Shown here one piece after another: positions 32,820-42,728 of a stretch of DNA of 64,000 nt (position 1 is the first letter of the stretch; the number at the start of each line of letters is the position of its first letter). The notes beneath the pieces were generated by a model, which saw nothing but the letters and a program-made list of their open reading frames with translations, had not been told where the DNA came from and did no database searches. The DNA lies in NCBI GenBank assembly GCA_019096065.1, contig JAGUCH010000002.1, positions 13,404,501 to 13,468,500 on the forward strand, read 5' to 3'. The position numbers and the translations under genes are program-made. The DNA comes from Paracyclopina nana. Lineage: Eukaryota; Arthropoda; Copepoda; Cyclopoida; Cyclopettidae.

Positions 32820-33693
32820 AGAATGAGGTCAGGTTTTTGTCACTAAAAACATTGTTACGAAGACCGGTTCTAATTGTGGCCAAGTGCAACAGCAATATTT
32901 CATTTCGCACTAACATGACTGATTTTGAGGGTGTGTGCTGGATTCTCACATTTAGATTTGTTTGATAGAAACATAGTCTCCTAAATGTTGGTTTATGTAG
33001 GTAACCATCAGCGTGAGCTATGGAATACCACCGTTGGACGACAGTAGCAAAAAAACCAATGATAGTAGGTTTTATATTTACTTATCAGGCACTTAAAAAG
33101 CGGGGTAAGCGAGAATATGAAAGCATTCAGACCCTACTAGCAGTTCTCAAGTAGCCTTGGTCTGAGATGTTGACAATAAGATCGTATTATATTGGATTGG
33201 TAAACTGAATCAGGAATTTAAAAAAAAAATTCTTACTGCTGTTAATTCGACGACTCTTGCTCTCTTCTAATCATTTCTTATTTACTCTAACTATCTATTC
33301 GCTGGATATTTTAAACAGTTGTGTCAGAAATGAAACAGGATGCTTTTCGAAAAAACCCAAGCCAACCTAACTACCCTAACTCAGAAAAAAATCCGTATAT
33401 TCTGTATGACGATGTGGCCAGTAAAAATGGCTTCTTTTTGCATTTTCTTATCTAACCTATCCCAATTGAAAAATGGAAAGAAGCCCATGTTCTTGGCATA
33501 ATTTTTGTAATTTTGTCTTTTTGCACCACAACTAAATAAAAGGCCATCTATCCCCGCTAAATTAAATTATTTCTTATATGAATTGTGAGCTCATTCATCT
33601 CAATAAAATGAAAATGTCATTTTTTTTCTGCAGAAAATCTACGTAGGTTCTACGGTATTAGTAGTTTGTTAGCCATTTTTGTCATTGTTACTC
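32820..33693. other. GCH1 upstream region
   Basis: AT-rich spacer with no recognisable gene. It contains the GCH1 promoter. Confidence 0.4.
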
Positions 33694-34298
33694 ACATATC
33701 AATCTAAGGGCTACTATTACCCAGAAAAAATTCCCCACCCAAAATATGTACATATTCTGAAAGCTTATGCTCTGGGGGTTCATTAGGTGGTAATTTTAAA
33801 ATCCTGGCCTAGCGCTTCCCATAGCATAAAGTAAAAAACTTCTTGCGCCGAAACCATTGACTTGGTCGAATTTTGCCTGATAAAATACACAAAAATGGCA
33901 TGATCTATCTTTCTTTACTTCATAAGAAAATCGCTAGGATGCCCTGGAATCAAGATATAGTGGCCAGATCGGCCGTTGATGAAGAGATATTGAATTCAAG
34001 CCATTTGACAAAAAAGAAAGCTGCCACCTCTGTCTCTCGATTCTAGGGCATCCTAGCAATTTTCTTATTTAATGAAGAAAGATAGATCGTGCAATTTTAG
34101 TGGGAGTACTTAAAGCCGTAAAATCCGACTTAGTCCATACTTTCGGCGCTAGAAGTTTTTTATTTTATGTTATGGGAAGTGCCAGGCCAGGATTTTGAAA
34201 TTACTACCAAATGAACCCCCAGAGCATAAGCTTTCAGAAAATGTATATATTTTGGGAGGGGAATTTTTTCTGAGTTACAGTAGCCTCAGGTTGATGTG
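33694..34298. mobile_element. 605-bp near-complete palindromic element
   Basis: Left and right halves are inverted copies over most of their length, including the arm centres near 33910 and 34070 (ATCTTTCTTTACTTC, GGGCATCCTAGC). The ends share ATCAAyCTrAGGsCTACT, then CAGAAAAAATTCC. On the right it ends CCTCAGGTTGATGTG. A related single arm lies at 57345-57490 and an end piece at 22815-22832. There is no open frame for a transposase and I could not settle a target duplication. Confidence 0.75.
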
Positions 34299-35318
34299 TA
34301 CTTACCACTGCACCCATAAATCACAACCCTTGTCACAACCAAAATCAGCCAAGAGCCCAAGACTGTAAACGAAATGCTCATTTTATAAATGATAATGTAT
34401 ACGTTCGTTTTCAGTAGTAAATGCAGATTCTACAGATTGAAATGGTTAGCGTTTTAATGCAGATTTGCCAATCAGCACCACAGCTACATAAGCTAGCCAC
34501 TCTTTTTTTGCTTACGTGTGCAAGAGAAAATATGTGTAAGGACGTAAATAAAATTAATTATAAAATTATAAAATACTTTAGATCTAAAAACTGGCACCCA
34601 CCAAATCAAACTCAACCTTAACTAGTGAAAATTGGAACAATTCCATGAATTTGAATGTTGCAAATAAATTGAATTTTGATGCTCGTTGCAAAAGCGGCCT
34701 CTTTGAGAGCACTACCTTACCTAAACACAATCGAAGCTTAACAAACCTCAGGGGAAAATGTGGAAAAAACACCAAATGTAGTTTTTGAACTAATAGTAAA
34801 CTAAATGATGCTAGGCAAATCTGCCACGCACTAGATCTTCCTATCCAGATTTTCATATCAAGTTTTCCTATCTTATGATGAGTCATGACTTCCGCTTCAG
34901 ATCGCAGTTTTCCGCATCAACTTTATTTTGCTCGTTATTCTTTAGGCTAGTGAACAACGGGCCACCGCCTATTAAAGTTGATGATTACCTGAAGTCGAGT
35001 GCGCATTCAGTGCAACTCTGCTTTCTTTTTGCATTGCAATGCATCTGGTGCACTTGAATGGCCGGTTTCTGACACAATCCTATAATATTTAAAAGCTCAA
35101 TTTCATATTAGTGAAAACCTTCTAAACCACTCACATAAAAGCTTAGCTCGTTTAATTTGGCGGAATTTTTCAAATGCTAACGTAGAATCATTTTTATAAA
35201 AATGGGCATTTAGCCGAAATTTTCGTAGTGAACTTGCCTCAAATTAACTGATTCGATTCACTGACGAAATTGACAACAAAGGAAATCAATCGCAGAAATT
35301 TCCATAGTTGCTTTGGAA
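34299..35318. other. Upstream region of NDRG
   Basis: AT-rich, no recognised gene or repeat. Short open frames at 34421-34621 and on the minus strand have no family features. The last few hundred bases presumably hold the NDRG promoter and 5' UTR. Confidence 0.4.
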
Positions 35319-36423
35319 ATGGCGATCAACGACGACGTTGAGCTGCGTAATGTGGCCCTCCAATCTCCGCTGAACCGGACGATGGTCAAGGATGAGGAGT
35401 ACACCGAAGAAACCGTCGAAACGGAGCACGGCAGTGTCACGGTGGCCATCAAGGGCGATCGCTCCAAGCCAGCCATTCTGACGTATCACGATCTCGGGCT
35501 CAACTACATCTCCAATTTCCAAGCACTCTTCAACTACCCTGACATGGCTGAGATCGTACAAAACTTTTGCATTTTCCACGTTAATGCACCCGGCCAGGAA
35601 GATGGCGCGCCCATTTTGCCCGAGGATTTCGCCTATCCCAGCATGGAGGAGCTCTCAGAACAGGTTATTATGCCACACCTTGCAAATGAGAAAGTCGAAT
35701 TCAAATTTCCATCCTAGGTCAATGATGTCATCAACCATTTTGCTGTTGTGAGATATGTTGGGATTGGAGTCGGTTTGGGGGCCAATGTGCTCATCAGGCA
35801 CGCTCTCAAGTATCCAGAGAGGGTCGACAGTCTCATGCTCGTCAATGCCCTGTGCACTGCTCCAGGATGGATCGAATGGGGCTATCAAAAGAGGAACATC
35901 AACCATATGCGGCAGCACGGAGTCACCCAAGCTGTGCTGGACTACTTGATGTGGCATCACTTTGGCTCCGCTCCTGATGAGAGGGCTCACGATCTCACCA
36001 ATGTCTACAGGCACTATTTCAGCAATGATGTCAATGCCACCAACCTTGCCAAGCTTGCTGAGCAATATATCTGGCGTACAGTCATTGACATCGAGCGAGA
36101 GAACAATTTGGACGCCAAGGGTGACACGAATACCCTTAAGGTGATCACAGCTGAAAAATCATCTCAGTAGCAAGTGTCAAAGTTAATTCGTATTGTAGGT
36201 CCCTGTTTTGAACGTGGTTGGTGCATACAGTCCCTTTGTCGACGAAACTGTCACTTTGAATGGAAAACTCAATCCAGCTAATGTCAATTGGTTGAAAATT
36301 CAAGATGCTGCTATGGTCGTGGAAGAACAGCCTGGAAAGATTGCTGAGGCGTTCCGGCTGTTCATGCAAGGCCAAGGATACTGCCTTAAAATCAGGAAAG
36401 CCTCTCAAGGCTTCCTCGCTTGA
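35319..36423 (+). CDS. NDRG-family protein (N-myc downstream-regulated)
   Basis: Three exons (35319-35663, 35718-36140, 36199-36423; introns 54 and 58 nt) encode 330 residues. It has the family core ETEHGSVTVAIKGDRSKPAILTYHDLGLN, FHVNAPGQEDGAP, FPSMEEL-type YPSMEELSEQ, YVGIGVGLGANVLIRHALKYPERV (alpha/beta-hydrolase elbow without a usable nucleophile) and VPVLNVVGAYSPF. NDRG proteins have the hydrolase fold but no known enzyme activity and act in growth, stress and differentiation. The second and third exons begin exactly at conserved blocks. The start ATG at 35319 was preferred. It converges on ORC5. Confidence 0.93.
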
Positions 36424-36594
36424 AAAGCAGCGGACAATTGACGAAGGAGCTCGATGAAGTAGTCGGAATATTTAGCGCTTCATGCATCATCATCCGATCA
36501 TATTTTAGTAGCTTTCAGTTGCCTACTTTGACTTGCCTGCTTCACGTAACCGACGATTCTCAATTTTACTCTTTTGAGAAAATATACACTTTTA

Positions 36595-37827
36595 TTAGTA
36601 ATCCACGTCGTACAAGTACTTGTGCAGCTCGAATCGCACGTTTTTCGCCACTTGGCGGATAAAGTCGAGGCTGACATTGCTCTTGAACTTGGGCTGATCG
36701 AGGTCCTCTCCGCTTTGCGTCAACATCTGAAGGGTGACCAGGGAGGCCACTTGGCTCTGAATTTCCGCAGTTGATGTCACCTTTTGGTCAACGATGACAT
36801 GAAAAATGGCCAGCAGTCGATTGAGGTCAAACATTTTGGGTCCCAAAAGCTGAGACGACCTCTGATGTGCTTGATGCTTCGCCTTGGACTTTTTCACCAC
36901 TCGTCCAGCTCGTCGAGCCATGAAGAACTTTTTGTCAGTGCTGGCCGGGTTGTAGGAGGCAATGAATGCGGCCAATAGCAAGAATTTCGAAAAGAAGGGA
37001 AGCTCGACGTTTAGTCGTTTGGACTTGGAGTCGTCACTCATCATGGAGGAAGTTTCTTGGTAGTGAATGTTAGGCATAACTTTTTTCAAGTGGGGCTCCA
37101 CAGATCTGTACAGAGATCTCGAATTATCTGGCTCAACATTGCCCTCTTTGGTGGGCTTGATGTATTCTTCCCAAACCAGATCTGCAGCCCTTTTGAATTG
37201 AGGCCACGACTTGCATACTGGCTGAAACACGCTCAGAATGAGCTCGACAAAGTTATCTTTCAGCACTTGAGGCTCATCCTTGTCCTCCAAGCTCTTGAGA
37301 AGAATTTTTCGCAGTTCCGCTCTTGAGTAAGGCTTCAGGTGCACGTGAATTGGAGGGTTGGCTGACATATAGTGTGACAGCCTCCATTTTGGCCATGAAA
37401 GTTTGGACACAAGTACAACACTGACGCTGACGTTGACAACCACTTCGTTCAGCTTCATCAGCGCAGGAAGTAACAATGGATCCAGGGATCTGAGCCGTTC
37501 GGCGTTTTTCAGTACAATCACAACCTTATCCTGGTTCAATGTTCCGAGTCTCTCAACAAAGTCGGCGAAAGTTGGGCAGCTACTTGAAAAGAATTGAAGT
37601 TGCCTCAGAATATCTTCGAAAATGTCAGCCAAACGAATAGGGGCAGAAGTGCACGAAACTTGAGCAAAGCCAAGACATGTCGGTATGCTCAAAAGGTAGT
37701 TGATCACCTCGTTCATGAGCGTAGACTTTCCACTTTTGGGCGGTCCTACTACTAAAATGGCAGGAAAGTTAAATGTACAGAGCAGGAGCTTGGTAATTCG
37801 CTTGAATTCATCTTCGCGTCCGAGCAT
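36595..37827 (-). CDS. ORC5: Origin recognition complex subunit 5
   Basis: Intronless, 410 residues. It has the AAA+ Walker A GPPKSGKST (residues 28-36), LNQDKVVIVLKNAERLR at the Walker B site, LLPALMKLNEVVVNVSV, EPHLKKVMPNIHY, VELPFFSKFLLLAAFIASYNPASTDKKFF (the most conserved block in ORC5) and LLGPKMFDLNRLLAIFHVIVDQKV, with C-terminal VSLDFIRQVAKNVRFELHKYLYD. ORC5 is part of the hexamer that loads MCM helicase at origins. Residue 107, an Asp in vertebrate ORC5 (VLDKAE), is Lys here (VLKNAE), so ATP hydrolysis at this subunit is unlikely; ORC5 is known more as an ATP-binding subunit. Confidence 0.94.
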   Translation of the reverse strand: MLGREDEFKRITKLLLCTFNFPAILVVGPPKSGKSTLMNEVINYLLSIPTCLGFAQVSCTSAPIRLADIFEDILRQLQFFSSSCPTFADFVERLGTLNQDKVVIVLKNAERLRSLDPLLLPALMKLNEVVVNVSVSVVLVSKLSWPKWRLSHYMSANPPIHVHLKPYSRAELRKILLKSLEDKDEPQVLKDNFVELILSVFQPVCKSWPQFKRAADLVWEEYIKPTKEGNVEPDNSRSLYRSVEPHLKKVMPNIHYQETSSMMSDDSKSKRLNVELPFFSKFLLLAAFIASYNPASTDKKFFMARRAGRVVKKSKAKHQAHQRSSQLLGPKMFDLNRLLAIFHVIVDQKVTSTAEIQSQVASLVTLQMLTQSGEDLDQPKFKSNVSLDFIRQVAKNVRFELHKYLYDVDY

Positions 37828-38087
37828 TTTGCTAACTTTGCTCTCTTAGTCTTAGATCTCCTTTTTCTCTCTTCTCCCGCCAGTCGAAGGTTTTTGAGAG
37901 TGTAAAAACCGGACAGAGTTCCTTTACCATATTTTCAACTTTAGTTGCATGTAATTGGCATTTTTAGAAAACTTATGACTATCAAATAAAAAACTTCACT
38001 TATAACAGTCAAAAATGTAAACAACTGAATCTGATTTTTAAGTTTGCGAATTCATCACGGTCAACATAAGCGGACTAAAGCAGAAAA

Positions 38088-39171
38088 ATGGGCGACGCTG
38101 GAAATTGGTGTTTAATTGAAAGTGACCCTGGAGTCTTCTCCGAGTTGATTCAAAAGTTTGGTGAGTTCAAAAATGAAAAGCATCTCCGTCAGTGAGGCTC
38201 ACCCATTCATTACTTGCAGGTGTTGAGGGTGTTCAAGTGGAGGAAATTTACAGTCTGGATGAGAGTCAGTTTGTCGAGTTGAAGCCCGTGTACGGACTGA
38301 TTTTCTTATTTAAATGGGTCCACGATGAGAATCCTCAAGGATCTCTCGTCAAAGACTCTCGAGTGCAAGACATGTTTTTTGCCAAACAAGTCATCACGAA
38401 TGCGTGTGCAACTCAGGCAATTTTGTCTCTTTTGCTCAACGTGGAGAGTGACGACATTAAGCTGGGCAAAACCCTGTCAGAATTTAAGGAGTTTTCGGCT
38501 GATTTCGACCCAGCCATGAAAGGCTTGGCGTTGTCCAACTCGGATGATATCAGAGCTGTTCACAACTCTTTTGCCAGACAGAGTGTTTTCGAATTCGACG
38601 GCAAAGCAGCCAAAGAGGACGATGATGTATTTCATTTTGTTGCCTATGTGCCCATCAAGGGGCGTCTCTACGAATTAGGTGAGCCCATTTGACAATAATT
38701 CTTCTAATTATTAACAAAAATTTTATGATTTATTAAATCGTAGATGGGCTAAGAGACGGGCCGATAGACCACGGAGTTGTTCCCGAGGGCTCTGATTGGA
38801 TATCAACTGTCAAGCCTATCATTGAAGCAAGAATTTCCAAGTACCAGGCTGGCGAGATCCACTTTAACTTGATGGCTGTCATCCAAGACAAGCTTGTCAA
38901 CTATAAGAAACAACTAGGGCTTTGCTTGGATGCAGGCAATGACAACGGTGCGACTGAGCTACGCATGAAAATCATAGAGGAAGAGGACCTTAGAAAGAAG
39001 TGGCACAAAGAGAACGTTCGCAGGAGGCACAACTATTTGCCCTTTATCGTTGAACTCCTCAAGGAACTCGCTAGCCAAGATCAACTCATTCCAGTATACG
39101 AAAAGGCCAAAATGAAGAGCATCGAGTTCGAAAGAAAGAAAAAGGCCAAACAATCTGCTGCGTCCACCTGA
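38088..39171 (+). CDS. UCHL5: Ubiquitin carboxyl-terminal hydrolase UCHL5 (UCH37)
   Basis: Three exons (38088-38160, 38220-38678, 38744-39171) encode 319 residues. It has NWCLIESDPGVFSELI, VEEIYSLD, the catalytic Cys87 in TNACATQAILS, His163 in VFHFVAYVP and Asp178 in LYELDGLRDGPIDHG. The UCHL5-type C-terminus (RRKHNYLPFI-like RRRHNYLPFIVELL) is the extension that binds the proteasome subunit RPN13 or INO80G. It removes ubiquitin from chains on the 19S cap. The first intron (59 nt) splits codon 25; both junctions restore known text. Confidence 0.95.
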
Positions 39172-39263
39172 TGATGTTAGCAAATAAAAAGATGGACTAT
39201 TCTGGGCATTTTTTTGTAGTTTTATTACATATCTCAGTTAAGATATCTTGAGGACTAAGATGA

Positions 39264-39678
39264 TTAGGTCCTCGGTGCCTTCTGTCCTTGCTGTTGGTTC
39301 ATGGGGGCCTTCAAAGGATACCTCGGAGGTGGGGTTCTAAAAGAAGGATAATTTAAAGCATTGAAACTAGATGACTTAGAGAGCTCAATCGTACCTGTCC
39401 TTTCGGGATTCCCTTGACCTGTTCCTGACCACTTTGGAGTGAATGGCGCAAGACACGCAGTAGTACAGCTTTGCATAGAGCTTGGGTAGAACGTAAGACG
39501 AGTAGACAGAGGCGTCAGAGATGTCTCTGACAGCAGCGGCCTCCACGATGTTACGGATCACGAACTTGCGGATAGCCTTGTCCTTGGGGCAAGCCTTGCT
39601 ACAGTTGGTGCAACGGATGTACTTGACGTGACCGCGACCGTGCTTGGCGCGTCCATTATTCTTCCTCTTCTTGGTCAT
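39264..39678 (-). CDS. RpS26: 40S ribosomal protein S26
   Basis: Two exons (39678-39395, 39336-39264; intron 58 nt) encode 118 residues. It opens [26 protein letters not shown], has [20 protein letters not shown] and ends in a proline-rich tail ([11 protein letters not shown]). It has the CxxC...CxxC zinc site expected in eS26, which binds mRNA at the exit channel. A likely 5'-UTR intron lies upstream, as a GTAAGT at about 39870 on the minus strand is followed by an acceptor before the ATG; such untranslated first exons are common in ribosomal protein genes. UCHL5 converges from the left. Confidence 0.96.
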
Positions 39679-40482
39679 CTTGGCGAATTAGCAGCTCTAA
39701 AAAAATACAACTCCTAAATAACTGAGGCCAAAGCTTCTCTACAAGAACGTTAAGCAAAAGTAACTGTTGTGAACAAGTAACGCTCGATTTAGAGCCTTTG
39801 AGTGACTTTCTTAAACTAATAACGAACTTAAAATGGCCAAAAAGTTGAAGAGACTAAATGTTTACTTACGTTTGGATCTGCGGCAATGTGGAAAAGGAAG
39901 TTGTTAGCTGATTTTGTTTTGGGCAGAAGTTTGTCACGGCCATGTGAAATTTCGGCCGTTTTGGCAGATTGCCCACAACAACAACATGAGGTTGTGTGAT
40001 TTGACGGAAAGAGTAATCCGTCGGAACATTTGGTATATTTTCACGTGTAAACCTTTTTTATTATAGTTCCCTAACATGTTCTCGTGCCTACTGCAATGGC
40101 AAAAAATGCACCTTATGAATTGATTGGTGAATGGACTTTAATATCACTTTTTCATGCTTTCACCTCCCATGTTTCGAATTTCGATTGCTTTAGCATGCAT
40201 TTTTCATGAAATCCTGCAGCGATTGTCTAATTAGTGGGCACACTTTTTATGAGCTCTGACAGCGCTACAAATAATGTAAAAAGACTCTATTTTACGTCCA
40301 TTGGCCATCCTTCACTCTTGTGCGACTATCTAGTGGTGAAAGTTAACGGTGCGCGCATAGAAAATCACCACACAGACTTGGTTATAGCTCCGAGTGGGCC
40401 ACAACAGAGTCTACCAAGCACGCTTGTACACAGGTGAAGAAGGATAGGAGTTGCACTCTGCTTTTGCTTGAAAATGTGAAAA
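39679..40482. promoter_or_regulatory. Divergent region between RpS26 and the glycosyltransferase-like gene
   Basis: About 800 bp. It includes the RpS26 leader and probable promoter. No other gene seen. Confidence 0.4.
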
Positions 40483-42060
40483 ATGTACAAATACTCCTAC
40501 ACACTTCTGACCTCGAACACAGAGGCCGTGCTAAAATCCAACTCAGTCAAACGAGCTGTGATAGTGAGCCTCACATTTGCATTAACCTGCTACTTGGTGG
40601 TGAATTTGCTGGGCAAAGCCAATTCTAGTCTGGTCCTCATTGAGGACGACGAGCCTCTCAAACCGGGAGAGATAGAATTTGAGCTAGAGCATTGCGGCTG
40701 CAAACGAACACTGCTAGCCAAACATGATATTCCTGCAGGATTGCAACTCAATCAAACGACGTGTGGCATCGATGCATTTCGCCGGGGAATGGGGCAAAGA
40801 ATCGTGGGATTCTCCTTCTATGGAGACATCAACTCAGATTACAGGTAATTTGTCTTTATAGCATGTTTTACATTGAGCCATGCACACTTGTACATGCACC
40901 GCGTATAATAAAAATGCATTTTCTTGCGAATGCATTTTGCTGCTCACGTATTTGTCTGTGGATTTGTAGCCTATAAACATTGCTTTGAAACTTGGCGAAT
41001 TGCCTGAAAATCACATAGCATTTTTGCAAAATGATTGATATACACTGTGCATTTTTTATTAGAGCATATGAAAAATGTAAAACAATTTTTTGTTGCAGTA
41101 AGAAGAAAGGCTACTTTGAAGGGATCGTGGGCAACCTCAAGTTGATGCCCAAATACTATCCCGGATGGGTGATGCGTCTTTATTACGACCTCGACAAATC
41201 TGATCCTGTGCTGAAAGATTTATGTGCACTCGCTTGCTCAGACACCAACCTAGACATATGCGATGCAAAGCACTTACCAGGCACTCCGTTTGTCGACGCC
41301 AGCAAAGTTTTTGCCATGAACTGGAGGTTTTTCCCCACCTTGGACCCTCAGGTACGCTCACAAATTATGCTACCATAAAATAAACCATCAACTAACGCAA
41401 TAACTAACTCAATTTGCATGGGGGAAGATGTGTATGCTATGAATCTGACAATATGTACTAACTTACGCTTAGAATAGAATTATGAAAATCAGAATGAATT
41501 GAAAAGTGAAATATTAGGTGGATTTGTACGTGTCACGTGATTTGGACAGTCGATTTTCCGACCGAGAGCAAGCTGCGGTGCAAGAGTGGCTCGAGTCGGA
41601 CGCAGACTTCCATTTTATGCGCGATCATCCCCATCACGGCACAAAAATCCTGGGCAGTGGCTGGGGAAGCAAGCTGACTGACGCCAAAGTTCGCCAAAGC
41701 TGGAAAGAATCCTGGGCCAAAGGATTCACTGACAGAATGGTGTGGGCCAAACGAAACGACTACGGCCCAGATCAGGGCTTCCTTGCAAGGTATATTGAAT
41801 TGTAGCATCAAGTTTTGAGTAAGATAATTATAATTTTTCCATGTATATATAGGTACATATGGCCTTGGGCAAAGAAAACCTCCATAAGCCACGACTCGTA
41901 TCTGTGCAAAAAATATCCCTACACGAGGGGATTTCCCACGAGGCGCAAAAACGAGCCGAATAATTTCGTGGCCTCTGTAGTGGCCGAAAATCACACGCTT
42001 TGGGTTGAATGTCCTCTTGCTTGCAGGCCCAAAGATCATCCGGATTGGACACACTGCTAG
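40483..42060 (+). CDS. Type II membrane glycosyltransferase-like protein, isoform with last-exon pair A
   Basis: Exons 40483-40844, 41099-41351, 41518-41789 and 41853-42060 give 364 residues. A short cytosolic N-terminus is followed by a membrane anchor (VKRAVIVSLTFALTCYLVVNLLG), as in Golgi glycosyltransferases. The rest has CGCKRT, VGFSFYGD, YYPGWVMRLYYDL and, in the last exons, SRDLDSR followed by REQAAVQEWLESD, MRDHPHH, LGSGWG and YGPDQGFL. The SRDxDSR plus MRDHP pattern is that of a GT-A-like family with a DxD-type metal site found in invertebrates and bacteria; donor and acceptor are unknown. The last two exons are duplicated by an alternative exon downstream, described next. An intron of 63 nt splits the A version. 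Confidence 0.78.
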
Positions 42061-42155
42061 ACTACAATTGCTATATATTGTCAGATTCGAATACACACAG
42101 TTTTCAATCACGTGAAAAACTAAATGTATTATGCATGCATCACAATTCGCTATAG

Positions 42156-42638
42156 GTTGATGTATTGCTGTCACGAGATCTTGATAGCCGACTCAGCCAA
42201 AGGGAGGTGACAGCCGTGGATGAGTGGATGAAGGGCAAAAAAAGGAAGGCCATTCACGCCATGAGAGACAACCCTTCGCATGGTGTGGGACTATTGGGGG
42301 CATCCTGGGGCACTGACTTGACCAAGGACAACGCGAGGAATAGGTGGAAAAAGTCATGGCAGAAAATTTTGAGTGATAAAGAAGCATTTGCTGATCGTCA
42401 TCGCATCGGTCCAGACCAGGAAATGTTGAAAAAGTACGTATGGAATCCCTGGGGGAAATTCTCGTCAGTGCAACATGACAGCTACTTGTGCAAGTACTTC
42501 CCTGGCTCAATTGGCTTTCCAACTCAGCGCAAAATGGAGCCAAACAATTACGTGGCCTCAGTGTGGAAAGACGGAGAAATGATAGAGAAAAGGTGTCCAA
42601 AAGAGTGCAGGCGTCACCCCGAGTGGATTTACTGCTGA
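42156..42638 (+). CDS. Alternative last exon B of the glycosyltransferase-like gene
   Basis: This 483-nt exon begins after a CTATAG acceptor in the same phase as exon A at 41518 and encodes an alternative to the whole A version. It has SRDLDSRLSQREVTAVDEW, MRDNPSH, LLGASWG, IGPDQEMLKKY, HDSYLCKYF, GFPTQRKMEPNNYVASV and a Cys-rich end, matching A block by block but without A's internal intron. Joined to exon 41099-41351 it would give 365 residues (A gives 364). The exon lies 95 bp after A's stop codon and has its own stop. It could be a mutually exclusive alternative or a separate tandem-duplicate fragment; conserved phase and length favour the first. Confidence 0.7.
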   Translation, partial: VDVLLSRDLDSRLSQREVTAVDEWMKGKKRKAIHAMRDNPSHGVGLLGASWGTDLTKDNARNRWKKSWQKILSDKEAFADRHRIGPDQEMLKKYVWNPWGKFSSVQHDSYLCKYFPGSIGFPTQRKMEPNNYVASVWKDGEMIEKRCPKECRRHPEWIYC

Positions 42639-42728
42639 AAAACTAAGATATGTCAGATATGTCACACACAATTAACGAGCTTTAATCATCGACATTGGTG
42701 GTAGCAATAATAAAAAGTGGTACTAAAA

